From: CADEFF01 sp964569315
Lineage (GTDB): Bacteria > Pseudomonadota > Alphaproteobacteria > Dongiales > Dongiaceae
Direction: 5' to 3'
Assembly (NCBI GenBank): GCA_964569315.1
Contig: CAZMUZ010000006.1
Location: forward strand, 1 to 64,000
Length of the DNA: 64,000 nucleotides
Shown here piece by piece: positions 7,677 to 16,694 of the stretch. The translations under genes were made by a program, and so were the position numbers. The notes under the pieces were generated by a model, which saw only the letters and a program-made list of their open reading frames with translations, ran no database searches and was not told where the DNA came from. The stretch's first letter is position 1. The number at the start of each line of letters is the position of its first letter.

Positions 7677-8858
7677 ATGGCCCCATCGACCCACCGTTCC
7701 AACCTGCTCCCGCCGGTCCGCCGGCTCTTCCAGAGGCGCCGCGCGCCGGTCGTCGGCGTGATCGCAGCACTGCTCTGCGGGCTCCTGCTGTTCGTCGCCA
7801 ACGGTGCCGCCGCCAATTCGCGCATCAAGGACATCGCCGACTTCGAAGGCATCCGCGACAACCAGCTCGTCGGCTACGGCCTGGTGGTCGGGCTGCAGGG
7901 CACCGGCGACAGCCTCGACAAGTCGGTCTTCACCCGCGAGAGCCTGATCGGCATGCTCGAGCGGCTCGGCGTGAACGCGCGCGACGTGGATCTCGACACC
8001 GAGAACGTCGCCGCCGTGATGGTCACCGCCACCCTGCCTCCCTTCGCCCGCCAGGGCACCCGCATCGACGTCGATATCGCGGCGCTCGGCGATTCCGAAA
8101 GCCTGCAGGGCGGCACCCTGCTGGTGACGCCGATGCTCGGCGCCGACAGCGACGTCTACGCCGTCGCGCAAGGTCCCGTCGCCATCGGCGGCTACACCGC
8201 CACGGGCGACGCCGAAACGGTCAGCAAGGGCACGCCCACGGCGGGCCGCATCGCCAACGGCGCCATCATCGAGAAAGAGGTCGGCTTCGAGCTCGCCTCG
8301 ATGCAGAACCTCAAGATTTCGCTGCGCAACCCCGACCTCACCACGGCCGGCCGCATCGCCCAGGCGATCAACGCCCATGTCGGCTCGCCGGCGGCGGTGC
8401 CGCTCGATCCGGCCACGATCGAGCTCCGGGTCCCCGTGGGCTATAGCGGCAACGTGGTCGGGCTCCTGACCGAGATCGAGCAGCTCAGCGTGAAGCCGGA
8501 CGATATCGCCCGCGTCGTGATCGACGAAGGCTCCGGCATCATCGTGATGGGCGACGCGGTGCGCATCAGCACGGTCGCGATCGCGCAGGGCAATCTGACG
8601 ATCCGCATCACCGAGACGCCGCAGGTCTCGCAGCCGACGGCCTTTTCCAACACCGGCGACACGGTCGTCGTGCCGCGCACCGACATCCAGGTGGACGAGC
8701 AGGCCGACCGCAAGCTCGCGGTCGTTCCCGCCGGCGTCAGCCTGCAGGAGCTGGTCAACGGCCTGAACGCGCTCGGGATCGGCCCGCGCGACATGATCTC
8801 GATCCTGCGCGCGATCAAGGCGGCCGGCGCGCTCCAGGCCGATATCGAGGTGCGCTGA
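7677..8858 (+). CDS. flgI: Flagellar P-ring protein FlgI
   Basis: A 393-residue protein with an Arg-rich n-region and signal peptide (VGVIAALLCGLLLFVANGAAA, about residues 28-48). The typical FlgI mature start follows: SRIKDIADFEGIRDNQLVGY, then GLVVGLQGTGDSLDKSVFT. The C-terminal region has VVPRTDIQVDEQADRKLAVV and DMISILRAIKAAGALQADIE. FlgI polymerises into the peptidoglycan-level P ring, helped by FlgA. The first gene of flgI-flgJ-flgN-flgK-flgL-fliW; its TGA overlaps the flgJ ATG. No Shine-Dalgarno sequence is visible before the ATG at 7677. Confidence 0.93.
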   Translation: MAPSTHRSNLLPPVRRLFQRRRAPVVGVIAALLCGLLLFVANGAAANSRIKDIADFEGIRDNQLVGYGLVVGLQGTGDSLDKSVFTRESLIGMLERLGVNARDVDLDTENVAAVMVTATLPPFARQGTRIDVDIAALGDSESLQGGTLLVTPMLGADSDVYAVAQGPVAIGGYTATGDAETVSKGTPTAGRIANGAIIEKEVGFELASMQNLKISLRNPDLTTAGRIAQAINAHVGSPAAVPLDPATIELRVPVGYSGNVVGLLTEIEQLSVKPDDIARVVIDEGSGIIVMGDAVRISTVAIAQGNLTIRITETPQVSQPTAFSNTGDTVVVPRTDIQVDEQADRKLAVVPAGVSLQELVNGLNALGIGPRDMISILRAIKAAGALQADIEVR

Positions 8859-9181
8859 TGGACGGCTTCGCCACGCTTCCGGTCGATCCGATGCTGGGAT
8901 TCTCGCTGCGCCCGACGCCTGGCGTTCACGGCACGCGCGACGCGGCCACGGCGCAGCGCACGGCCGAGGATTTCGAGGCCTTCTTCCTGTCGCAGACCTT
9001 CGAGGAAATGTTCGCCGGCATCGATCCGGATCCGCTCTTCGGCGGCGGCAGCGCGGAGGAGGCCTATCGCTCCCTGCTGTTCCAGGAATACGGCAAGGCG
9101 GTCGTCAGGCAGGGCGGCATCGGCCTCGCCGATTCCGTGCAGGCCGAGATGCTGAAGATGCAGGAGGCCGCCCGCCAATGA
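8858..9181 (+). CDS. flgJ: Rod-binding protein, FlgJ N-terminal domain only
   Basis: A 107-residue protein starting in the overlap TGATG with flgI. It contains the rod-binding FlgJ-N signature: TAEDFEAFFLSQTFEEMFAG, then EAYRSLLFQEYGKAVVRQGG and a terminal GIGLADSVQAEMLKMQEA. The muramidase domain of enterobacterial FlgJ is absent, as is normal in alphaproteobacteria, where peptidoglycan cleavage is done by a separate enzyme. It probably caps the growing rod. Its stop overlaps the next gene's start (ATGA at 9178). Confidence 0.9.
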   Translation: MDGFATLPVDPMLGFSLRPTPGVHGTRDAATAQRTAEDFEAFFLSQTFEEMFAGIDPDPLFGGGSAEEAYRSLLFQEYGKAVVRQGGIGLADSVQAEMLKMQEAARQ

Positions 9182-9621
9182 CGCCCGCCGAACGCTTCGA
9201 TACGCTGATCGCCCTCACCGACCGCCTGTCGGAATGCCTCGAGCAGGAGCTCGCGGCGCTCGGCCGGCGGCGCCTCGACGTCATCGCGGAGCTGCATCGC
9301 GAGAAGACCAAGCTGACCGCGGCCTACGAGGCCGAGGTCAGACAGCTCCGCCAGTCCCGCGAGCTGCTGGCCGGACTCGCGCTGGATCGCCGGCAGGCGC
9401 TCGCGATCGCCTCCACGCGCCTCAGCCGCTGCATGATCGAGAACGAGCGCGCGCTCCGCGCCGCCCGGGCCGTCAACGACCGCGTGCTGAAGGCGGTGGT
9501 CGAGGCGGTCGAGCGCGAGCGCGGGCAGCCGGTCGGCTACGGCCAGCGCGGGCGCGCGCCTGCGGCGATGCCGCGGCGCGCCGGCTCGGTCGGCGCCGTG
9601 ACGCTGGACCAGCGGCTCTGA
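9178..9621 (+). CDS. flgN: FlgN-like export chaperone
   Basis: A 147-residue, mostly helical protein (RFDTLIALTDRLSECLEQEL, LHREKTKLTAAYEAEVRQLR, STRLSRCMIENERALRAARA) with a basic, flexible tail. Helical pattern, size and position directly before flgK and flgL fit FlgN, the chaperone that keeps the hook-filament junction proteins FlgK and FlgL export-competent. Sequence identity in this family is low, so the call leans on position. Translationally coupled to flgJ through ATGA. Confidence 0.8.
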   Translation: MTPAERFDTLIALTDRLSECLEQELAALGRRRLDVIAELHREKTKLTAAYEAEVRQLRQSRELLAGLALDRRQALAIASTRLSRCMIENERALRAARAVNDRVLKAVVEAVERERGQPVGYGQRGRAPAAMPRRAGSVGAVTLDQRL

Positions 9622-9631
9622 GGATCGCGCC

Positions 9632-11386
9632 ATGAGCCTCACCACCACCCTCTATACGGCCCTCAGCGGACTGCAGGCGAACCAGTCGGCGCTGCGCGTC
9701 GTCTCCAACAACGTCGCCAACGTCAATACGATCGGCTACACCCGCAAGATCGCCGACCCGCAGAGCCGCGTGATCGCCGGGCAGGGCGCCGGCGTGCAGC
9801 TCGGCGCCATCCACCGCAATGTGGACGCAGCCCTCGCCGCCGAGCTGCGCAGCACCACCACCACGCTCAAGGGGCTGGAGCTGAAGCAGCAGTTCTTCGA
9901 GCGCATGCAGGACATGTTCGGCTCGCTCGGCTCGAACAGCTCCGTCGGCACGATGATCACCGATTTCTCGAACCGGCTCTCCGGCCTCACCGCCAATCCC
10001 GAGAGCGTGTCGCTCCGCCTCGATGCGGTGGCGAGCGGCGTGCGCCTCACGGAACGCTTCAACGCGATGTCGCGCGACACGCAGCAGCTTCGCTACGAGG
10101 CCGACCGGCAGATCGCCGATGCGATCGAGGCGGTCAATACCGACCTCACGAACATCCAGGACCTGAACGACCAGATCACCCAGGCGAAGCTGCGCAACCT
10201 GCCGACCGGCGACCTCGAGGATCAGCGCGACCTCGCGCTCTCGCGTATCTCCGAGAAGATGCAGATCAGCACCTTCACCCGCGAGAACGGCGAGATCACC
10301 GTCTTCACGAGCGGCGGCCGCACGCTGCTCGACGGGCAGCCGCAGTTCCTCTCCCATGCCGCCGCCTCCGGCCTTCAGGCGGCGGTGACCTATCCGGGCG
10401 GCATCGACGGCATCCATCTCGGCGGCAACGACATCACCGCCGATTTCCGCAGCGGCTCGATCGCCTCGATGATCGAGCTGCGCGATCGCACCCTGCCGGC
10501 GCTCACCGCCCAGACCAACCAGCTCGCAGCCGCGCTCCGCGACGAGATCAACCGCATCCACAACCAGGGCACCGGCCTGCCGGCCGCGACGGTGCTGACC
10601 GGCAGCCGGCCGCAGACGGGGACGGCCTCGAGCTATGCCGGCCCGGTCACCGTCGCCCTGATGAACCCCGACGGCACGGTCGCCTTCTCGGGCACCCTGC
10701 CGGCGCCCGCGACGCCCGATGCCGCGGGCTTCGCCGCCGCCCTCAACACCGCCCTTGCCGCCCTCGATCCCGGAGCCTCCGCGAGCGCTTCGGGCGGCAC
10801 GGTCACGGTCAATGGCGGCAGCTACGGCGTCGTCGTCAGCGGCGGCACCATCGATCCGGGCGGCGGGCAGCCGAGCACGAACCTGTCGGACTTCCTGCAT
10901 CTCAACGATTTCTTCGTCGGCAACGACGCGACCGGCGCCGACCTCGCCGGCGTGCTCGCGGTGCGCAGCGACATCCGTGCCGATCCGAGCCTGCTTTCGC
11001 GCGGCGAGCTCCGCCAGAATTCGGGTGGGGACTACTATGTCGGCGCCGGCGACCATGCGGTGCTCGACCGGATCGTCGCGAAGTTCAACGAGCAGATCGA
11101 TTTCGTCGCCGTGGGCGGCCTGCCCTCCGCCGGCACGACGCTTGCGGGCTATGCCGCGAACATCCTGGCCGCGAACGCCACCGCGGCGTCGGCCATCGAT
11201 CACGACGTCGATTTCACCACCACCATGCAGCAGGAGCTCGACAGCCGGATGAGCGCCCAGAGCGGCGTCAACATGGACGAGGAGCTCGCCAACATGGTGG
11301 TGCTGCAGAATGCCTACGCCGCTTCGGCGCGCGTCGTGACGGTCGCGACCGAGATGTTCGACATCCTCGTGTCGCTGGGACGCTAG
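9632..11386 (+). CDS. flgK: Hook-filament junction protein FlgK (HAP1)
   Basis: A 584-residue protein. The N-terminus LTTTLYTALSGLQANQSALR and SNNVANVNTIGYTRK is the FlgK/hook motif; the central D2/D3 region (about residues 310-430) is Gly/Ala/Thr-rich; the C-terminus has SGVNMDEELANMVVLQNAYA and VTVATEMFDILVSLGR. FlgK is the first junction protein between hook and filament. Preceded by a GAGGA ribosome site and followed 10 bases later by flgL. Confidence 0.96.
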   Translation: MSLTTTLYTALSGLQANQSALRVVSNNVANVNTIGYTRKIADPQSRVIAGQGAGVQLGAIHRNVDAALAAELRSTTTTLKGLELKQQFFERMQDMFGSLGSNSSVGTMITDFSNRLSGLTANPESVSLRLDAVASGVRLTERFNAMSRDTQQLRYEADRQIADAIEAVNTDLTNIQDLNDQITQAKLRNLPTGDLEDQRDLALSRISEKMQISTFTRENGEITVFTSGGRTLLDGQPQFLSHAAASGLQAAVTYPGGIDGIHLGGNDITADFRSGSIASMIELRDRTLPALTAQTNQLAAALRDEINRIHNQGTGLPAATVLTGSRPQTGTASSYAGPVTVALMNPDGTVAFSGTLPAPATPDAAGFAAALNTALAALDPGASASASGGTVTVNGGSYGVVVSGGTIDPGGGQPSTNLSDFLHLNDFFVGNDATGADLAGVLAVRSDIRADPSLLSRGELRQNSGGDYYVGAGDHAVLDRIVAKFNEQIDFVAVGGLPSAGTTLAGYAANILAANATAASAIDHDVDFTTTMQQELDSRMSAQSGVNMDEELANMVVLQNAYAASARVVTVATEMFDILVSLGR

Positions 11387-11396
11387 GAGCAAGGCC

Positions 11397-12371
11397 ATGA
11401 CCCGCATCTCCGACCTCGCGCTCCATCAGCTCACCCTCGCCCAGACCCTCGGCACGCAGAAGCGCGTCGCCGACCTGCAGATCCAGGTTTCGAGCGGGCT
11501 CCGCGCCCAGCGCTATACCGGCGTCGCGAGCGAGGCGCACCGCCTCGTCAGCCTGCAGGCCTCGCAGGCGCGCACCGAACAGTTCGTCAAGAACAACAAG
11601 ATCGTCGACGGCCGCCTGACCGCGATGGAAACCAATATCTCGCAGGTCTTCGATTCGGCGACGCAGTTCCGCACGCTCCTGATGAACGCGCTCAACAATT
11701 CCAACGGGAACGACCTGCAGATCGCAGCCGAGGCCGGGAACTTCAAGCAGCAGGTCGCGAACCTGCTGAACCTCCAGGTGGATGGCCGCTACCTCTTCGC
11801 GGGCTCGCGTACCGACGTGAAGCCGGTGGAGCTCGCGGGCTGGACGCCGCCGCCGAACCTCACCCCGCCCCTCACCCTGCCGCTGCCGCAGATCGCGACC
11901 GAATATTATCGGGGCGATGCCGTGCAGCAGGCCGCCGAGATCGACGCCGACCTGACGGTCGATTACGGCATCACCGGCGACGAGGACGCGTTCGAATATG
12001 TGCTGCGCGCCCTGCAGTATGTGGAAACCGCCGGGTCGCCGCCCAACCGGGACGCGCTCGAAAGCGCGCTTGCCCTGATCAACACGGCGCTCGGCACCGA
12101 GCAGCCCAATGCCGCGCGCGGCGTCGAGCCGATCCAGCGCGATCTCGCCGACCTGCGCAGCCTCGTCGGCACCTCGCGCCGGGCGATCGAGGAAGCCAAT
12201 ACGCGGCATCAGGAATATGCGCTGCATCTCGAGCAGAACATCGGCGACATCCAGAGCGTCGATGTCGCCCGGGCCCTGACCGAGCTCAGCAATCAGCAAA
12301 CCCAGCTCGAAGCGTCCTACACGATGCTGTCGCGGCTGTCCCAGCTCAGCCTGCTCAACTTTCTGAAATAG
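11397..12371 (+). CDS. flgL: Hook-filament junction protein FlgL (HAP3)
   Basis: A 324-residue flagellin-like protein. The N-terminus MTRISDLALHQLTLAQTLGT and LQIQVSSGLRAQRYTGVASE matches FlgL, RYLFAGSRTDVKPV marks the junction of the N-helices with the variable domain, and the C-terminus has QTQLEASYTMLSRLSQLSLL. FlgL is the second junction protein, on which flagellin polymerises under the FliD cap. It is 35 bases upstream of fliW. Confidence 0.95.
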   Translation: MTRISDLALHQLTLAQTLGTQKRVADLQIQVSSGLRAQRYTGVASEAHRLVSLQASQARTEQFVKNNKIVDGRLTAMETNISQVFDSATQFRTLLMNALNNSNGNDLQIAAEAGNFKQQVANLLNLQVDGRYLFAGSRTDVKPVELAGWTPPPNLTPPLTLPLPQIATEYYRGDAVQQAAEIDADLTVDYGITGDEDAFEYVLRALQYVETAGSPPNRDALESALALINTALGTEQPNAARGVEPIQRDLADLRSLVGTSRRAIEEANTRHQEYALHLEQNIGDIQSVDVARALTELSNQQTQLEASYTMLSRLSQLSLLNFLK

Positions 12372-12406
12372 GCGCGGGAATTCCGCGTTCTGGAGGAGCG
12401 ACCGAC

Positions 12407-12913
12407 ATGACATCCGAAGCCATCGCCGAAACCGCCACCGCCTCCGCGACCATGCCGCCGCCGGGCGAGTTCACCGTCGCCACGCGGTTCGGCGCGATCA
12501 ACGGTCACTGGGACGACGCGTTCGAGATGCCCCAGGGCCCGCTCGGCTTCGCCAAGCATCGCCGCTTCGCGCTGCTGCAGATCCCCAATCCGAAGCTCGC
12601 GCAGTTCCGGCTGATGCAGAGCCTGGAGGATGCGGAGCTCTCCTTCATCGTGATGCCCTGCCCGCTCGAGGACGGGCCGATCCTGCCGGACGACCTGCGC
12701 GATGCCGCGAACATGGCCGGCATGACGCCCGACGATCTCGGCCTTTATGTGATCGTCACCGTCCGCACCTTGGGGGAGACGGTCGAATTGACCGGCAATC
12801 TCCGTGCGCCGGTGCTGCTCGATCATCGCCGCCATGTGGCGCGCCAGGTGGTGCTCGGCAACGCCGCCTACGCGATCCGGGCGCCGATCGGAGCCTCCAG
12901 GCCAACCGCTTAA
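12407..12913 (+). CDS. fliW: Flagellar assembly factor FliW
   Basis: A 168-residue protein with a typical FliW pattern: an N-terminal Ala/Thr tail (residues 1-25), then TRFGAINGHWDDAFEMPQGP, LGFAKHRRFALLQIPNP and a final LRAPVLLDHRRHVARQVVL. FliW binds flagellin and antagonises the translational repressor CsrA in Bacillus and Campylobacter. It ends the flgI operon and has a good ribosome site (GGAGG). No csrA gene is visible in the window, and FlbT, the usual alphaproteobacterial flagellin-mRNA regulator, is also absent. Confidence 0.92.
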   Translation: MTSEAIAETATASATMPPPGEFTVATRFGAINGHWDDAFEMPQGPLGFAKHRRFALLQIPNPKLAQFRLMQSLEDAELSFIVMPCPLEDGPILPDDLRDAANMAGMTPDDLGLYVIVTVRTLGETVELTGNLRAPVLLDHRRHVARQVVLGNAAYAIRAPIGASRPTA

Positions 12914-12915
12914 GG

Positions 12916-12930
12916 TTAAAGGCTTTTTAA
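12916..12930 (+). promoter_or_regulatory. Perfect CtrA motif before the sugar cluster
   Basis: TTAA (12916-12919), AGGCTTT, TTAA (12927-12930) matches the CtrA consensus TTAA-N7-TTAA exactly. It begins 3 bases after the fliW stop and ends 44 bases before the cytidylyltransferase ATG. A further TTAA overlaps the fliW stop (12910). Confidence 0.65.
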
Positions 12931-12974
12931 TCGAACCGGGAGACCATGGGGCGATCCCGAACAGCGAGATCACC

Positions 12975-13826
12975 ATGGCGACGGGCCCAATCCTCGAATC
13001 GATCGAACGGCAGTCCAGCGGCCCCGGCGCCCTGACCGCCGTCATCCTCTGCGGCGGCCAGGGCACGCGGCTGCGCGAGGAGACCGAATTCAAGCCGAAG
13101 CCGATGGTCGAGATCGGCGGCCGGCCGATCCTCTGGCACATCATGAAGCATTACCGCCATTTCGGCGTGCGGAACTTCGTGCTCTGCCTCGGTTATCGCG
13201 GCGACCTGATCCGCGACTATTTCCTCAATTACCGCCTGCGCCAGAGCGACTTCGCGGTCGATCTGCAGAGCGGCGCCGTCGATGTGCTGAACCCGGCCGA
13301 CCAGGAAGACTGGCGCGTGGTGCTGGCGGAGACCGGCGCCGATACCCAGACCGCCGCCCGGATCAAGCGCGCGCTCCGCTTCGTGCGCGGCTCGACCTTC
13401 TTCGCAACCTACGGCGACGGCCTGTCGGACGTCGATCTCGGCGCGCTCCTGAAACATCACCGCCGCAACCGCCGCGCCGCGACCGTGACCGCCGTGCATC
13501 CCTCCTCGCGCTATGGCGAGCTCGCCATCGACAAGGGGCTGGTGCGGTCGTTCCAGGAAAAGCCGCAGGTCACCGAAGGCTGGATCAATGGCGGCTTCAT
13601 GGTGCTGGAGCGGCGCGCCTTCGACACGCTGAAGCCGGAAGACAACCTGCCGCTCGAGACCGGCGTGCTCGAGAACCTCGCTTCGCGCCAGGAGCTCGCC
13701 GTCTATCAGCATGACGGCTTCTGGCAATGCATGGACACCTACCGCGAGATGTGCCTGCTGAACGAGATGTGGAGCAGCGGCCGCGCGCCCTGGCAGCTAT
13801 GGCAGCCATGCCGGCTCACGGCCTAG
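12975..13826 (+). CDS. rfbF: Glucose-1-phosphate cytidylyltransferase
   Basis: A 283-residue nucleotidyltransferase converting glucose 1-phosphate and CTP to CDP-glucose. It has the nucleotide-binding motif LCGGQGTRLREETEFKPKPM (about residues 25-44), then EIGGRPILWHIMKHY, YGDGLSDVDL with the catalytic Asp, SSRYGELAI and the C-terminal MDTYREMCLLNEMWSSG typical of RfbF. Start at the ATG at 12975 because family homology begins about 20 residues later. The next gene, a CDP-glucose dehydratase, overlaps its 3' end by 28 bases. Confidence 0.93.
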   Translation: MATGPILESIERQSSGPGALTAVILCGGQGTRLREETEFKPKPMVEIGGRPILWHIMKHYRHFGVRNFVLCLGYRGDLIRDYFLNYRLRQSDFAVDLQSGAVDVLNPADQEDWRVVLAETGADTQTAARIKRALRFVRGSTFFATYGDGLSDVDLGALLKHHRRNRRAATVTAVHPSSRYGELAIDKGLVRSFQEKPQVTEGWINGGFMVLERRAFDTLKPEDNLPLETGVLENLASRQELAVYQHDGFWQCMDTYREMCLLNEMWSSGRAPWQLWQPCRLTA

Positions 13827-14878
13827 ATCGGGACTTCTGGCGCGGGCGTCGGGTGCTGGTGACCGGCCATACCGGCTTCACCGGCGGCTGGCTCTGCCTC
13901 TGGCTCGCCGAGCTCGGCGCCCGGGTGGCGGGCTTCGCCCTGCCGCCCGAGCCGCGATCGCTCTTCGCGGCGCTCGATCTCGAAACCGGCATCGACTCCC
14001 ATCTCGGCGATTTGCGCGACGCCGCCCGTCTCGAGGCCGCGGTCGCGGCGACCCGCCCCGAGATCGTGCTGCATCTGGCGGCGCAGTCGCTCGTCCGGCG
14101 CGCGCATGCGGCGCCGATCGATACTTTCGCCGTCAATGTGATGGGCACGGCGCATCTCCTGGAAGCGCTGCGCGGCTGCGACAGCCTGCGCAGCGTCGTG
14201 GTGGTGACCTCGGACAAGGTCTATCTCAATCGCGGCCTCGCCCGCGGCTATCGCGAGGCGGACCGGCTCGGCGGCCGCGAGCCCTATGCCGCGAGCAAGG
14301 CCTGCGCCGAGTTCGTGGTCGATTGCTATCGCCATTCCTATTTCGAGGATCGCGGCATCGCGATCGCGACGGCCCGCGCCGGCAACATCGTCGGCGGCGG
14401 CGACTGGTCGGCCGATCGCCTGGTCCCCGATGCGATCCGCGCTTTCGCCCGCCCCGAGCCGCTGCGGCTCCGCCATCCCCAGGCGACGCGCCCGTGGCAG
14501 CATGTGCTGGAGGCCTGCGCCGGCTATCTCATGCTGGCGCAGGCGCTCGCCGAAACGGCCGAGCTTGCCGCGGGGGCCTGGAACTTCGGCCCGGAACCGG
14601 CCGACAGCCGCCCCGTCGCCTGGATCGCCGGCGAGCTTGCCCGGCTCTGGGGCGAGGGCGCCGCCTGGGAGACGCACAATCCGAGCAACGCGCCCTACGA
14701 GGAAAAGCTGCTCGCGGTGAATGCGGCGAAGTCGGCGGCCGGCCTCGGCTGGCGGCCGCGCTGGACCGTCGGCGACGCGCTCGCGCGGACCGTGCCCTGG
14801 TACCGCGCGCAGATCGCGGGTCAATCAATGCGCGCCGTCTCGACGGCGCAGATCGAGGAATATGCCTATGCCGCTTAG
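13799..14878 (+). CDS. rfbG: CDP-glucose 4,6-dehydratase
   Basis: A 359-residue extended SDR enzyme that makes CDP-4-keto-6-deoxyglucose. The N-terminus DRDFWRGRRVLVTGHTGFTG carries the NAD-binding TGxxGFxG loop, followed by HLAAQSLVRRAHAAPIDTF, VVTSDKVYLNR (Thr/Ser-Asp-Lys of dehydratases), and the YxxxK catalytic pair in YAASKACAE. ATG 13799 and ATG 13808 are both possible starts; both overlap rfbF. Together with rfbF it commits glucose to CDP-6-deoxysugars. RfbH, the C3-dehydratase for dideoxy sugars, is absent. Confidence 0.93.
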   Translation: MAAMPAHGLDRDFWRGRRVLVTGHTGFTGGWLCLWLAELGARVAGFALPPEPRSLFAALDLETGIDSHLGDLRDAARLEAAVAATRPEIVLHLAAQSLVRRAHAAPIDTFAVNVMGTAHLLEALRGCDSLRSVVVVTSDKVYLNRGLARGYREADRLGGREPYAASKACAEFVVDCYRHSYFEDRGIAIATARAGNIVGGGDWSADRLVPDAIRAFARPEPLRLRHPQATRPWQHVLEACAGYLMLAQALAETAELAAGAWNFGPEPADSRPVAWIAGELARLWGEGAAWETHNPSNAPYEEKLLAVNAAKSAAGLGWRPRWTVGDALARTVPWYRAQIAGQSMRAVSTAQIEEYAYAA

Positions 14879-16142
14879 CGCCGCCGCTCTCGCCACCGAC
14901 CGCCCGATCGCCAAGCCGACCGCGACCTGCCGGTTCTGCGCCACGCCGCTCGAGCATGTGTTTCTCGATCTGGGCGCGACGCCGCCCGCCAACGCCTATA
15001 TCGAGCCGGCCCGCCTCTCGCACGGCGAGCTCGCCTTCCCGCTTCGCGCCTATGTCTGCGGCCGCTGCTTCCTCGTGCAGCTCGAGGCCTTCCAGACCCC
15101 GGCCGAGATCTTCGGCAACTACGCCTATTTCTCCTCCTTCTCGCAGAGCTGGCTCGCCCACGCGAAGCGTTTCGCCGATCGGGCGACGCAGCGGCTGCGG
15201 CTCGATTCGGCGAGCCTCGTGGTCGAGGTCGCGAGCAACGACGGCTATCTGCTGCAATATTTCCGCGAGCGGGGCATCCCGGTGCTCGGCATCGAGCCCG
15301 CCGCGAACGTGGCCGTGGTCGCGCGGGCCCGCGGTATCCCGACCGTGACCCGCTTCTTCGGGCGCGCTGCGGCCGAGCAGCTTCTCGCGGAAGGCCAGGC
15401 GGCGGACCTCATCGTCGGCAACAACGTGCTGGCCCATGTGCCGGACCTCAACGATTTCGTCGCCGGCCTCGCGCGCCTGCTGAAGCCGACCGGCACGATC
15501 AGCCTCGAGTTCCCGCATCTGCTGCGGCTCATCGACGAGACGCAGTTCGACACCATCTATCACGAGCATTTCTCCTACTTTTCGATGGGCGCCGCGGAGC
15601 GCGTGCTGGCCGCTCACGGGCTCGATCTGATCGACGTGGAGGAGCTGCCGACCCATGGCGGCTCGCTGCGGCTATCGGCGCAGCATCACGGCACGGCGAT
15701 TCCGAGCCTGCGCGTGGCGGAGCTGCGCACCCGCGAGGCCCAGGCGGGGCTCGCCGATCTCGCCGGCTATCGCGGCTTCGCCGATCGCGTAGCGCAGCTC
15801 AAACGCGACCTGCTTCGCTTCCTGATCGAGGCGAAGGGCGCCGGCAAGCGGATCGTCGGCTACGGCGCGGCGGCGAAGGGCAACACGCTGCTCAATAGCT
15901 GCGGCATCGGCGGCGATTTCCTCGACTATGTGGTCGATGTCAGCCCGCACAAGCAGGGGCGCCACCTTCCGGGAAGCCGCCTCAGGATCGAGGCGCCCGC
16001 GAAGCTCGCCGAGACGAAGCCCGACTACGTCCTGATCCTGCCCTGGAACCTCACCGAGGAAATCCAGCGCGACGCCGCCCATATCGCGGAATGGGGCGGC
16101 CGTTTCGTGGTCGCCGTTCCGCAGCTTGCGATCCTGCCATGA
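14862..16142 (+). CDS. NDP-hexose C-methyltransferase family protein
   Basis: About 426 residues (ATG at 14862 or 14868, overlapping the dehydratase end). An N-terminal zinc-binding domain has CRFCATPLEHVFLDLGATPP and VCGRC. The SAM-binding core has VVEVASNDGYLLQYFRERG, GIEPAANVA and NNVLAHVPDLNDFV, and IYHEHFSYFS carries the Tyr/His residues of TylC3-type C3-methyltransferases. A C-terminal domain includes GYGAAAKGNTLLN. The family methylates carbon 3 of 4-keto-6-deoxyhexoses to give branched sugars. Context after rfbF-rfbG supports a CDP-linked substrate. Confidence 0.85.
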   Translation: MPMPLSAAALATDRPIAKPTATCRFCATPLEHVFLDLGATPPANAYIEPARLSHGELAFPLRAYVCGRCFLVQLEAFQTPAEIFGNYAYFSSFSQSWLAHAKRFADRATQRLRLDSASLVVEVASNDGYLLQYFRERGIPVLGIEPAANVAVVARARGIPTVTRFFGRAAAEQLLAEGQAADLIVGNNVLAHVPDLNDFVAGLARLLKPTGTISLEFPHLLRLIDETQFDTIYHEHFSYFSMGAAERVLAAHGLDLIDVEELPTHGGSLRLSAQHHGTAIPSLRVAELRTREAQAGLADLAGYRGFADRVAQLKRDLLRFLIEAKGAGKRIVGYGAAAKGNTLLNSCGIGGDFLDYVVDVSPHKQGRHLPGSRLRIEAPAKLAETKPDYVLILPWNLTEEIQRDAAHIAEWGGRFVVAVPQLAILP

Positions 16143-16678
16143 TCTTCCACGGGACGGGCCTTGCCGGCGCCTATCTGATCGAGCCGGAACCGCAGCGCGA
16201 CGAGCGCGGCATCTTCGCACGCACCTGGTCGATCGAGACCTTCGCCGAGCGCGGGCTCGCGACGCGGTTCGAGCATTGCGCGACCTCCTTCAACCTCAGA
16301 TGCGACACGCTGCGCGGCCTGCACTTCCAGGCGGAACCCGGCGCCGAGGCGAAGCTCGTCCGCTGCACGCGGGGACGCATCTTCGACGTCATCGTCGATC
16401 TTCGCGGCGGCGGCACCTGTCGCGGTTGGTACGCCGCCGAGCTCAGCGCCGACAACCGCCGCATGCTCTATGTGCCGGAAGGCTTCGCGCACGGCTTCCA
16501 GACGCTGGAGCCGGAAAGCGAGCTCTTCTACCAGATCACCGCGGCCTATCGGCCGGAGCTGCAGCGCGGCATACGCTGGGACGATCCGACGCTCGCGATC
16601 GCCTGGCCGCGCGCAACCGAGCGCGTCATCTCGCCGCGCGACCGCGCCCTCCCCTTCATCGCATCCGCCGCAGCCTGA
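16139..16678 (+). CDS. dTDP-4-dehydrorhamnose 3,5-epimerase-family protein
   Basis: A 179-residue cupin epimerase translated from an ATG overlapping the methyltransferase stop (ATGA). Features: EPQRDERGIFARTWS, SFNLRCDTLRGLHFQ with the catalytic His region, KLVRCTRGRIFDVIVDLR, LYVPEGFAHGFQTLE and YRPELQRGIRWDDPTLAIAW. The family epimerises C3 and/or C5 of 4-keto-6-deoxyhexoses. RfbC is the best-known member, but RfbA and RfbB are not here and the pathway looks CDP-linked, so I do not assign rfbC. Confidence 0.87.
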   Translation: MIFHGTGLAGAYLIEPEPQRDERGIFARTWSIETFAERGLATRFEHCATSFNLRCDTLRGLHFQAEPGAEAKLVRCTRGRIFDVIVDLRGGGTCRGWYAAELSADNRRMLYVPEGFAHGFQTLEPESELFYQITAAYRPELQRGIRWDDPTLAIAWPRATERVISPRDRALPFIASAAA

Positions 16679-16694
16679 GGAGTCCCGGAAGACC

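Noticed and set aside
9473..11407. 644-codon minus-strand frame opposite flgK
   Set aside because: Antisense shadow of flgK; composition of an out-of-frame GC-rich translation.
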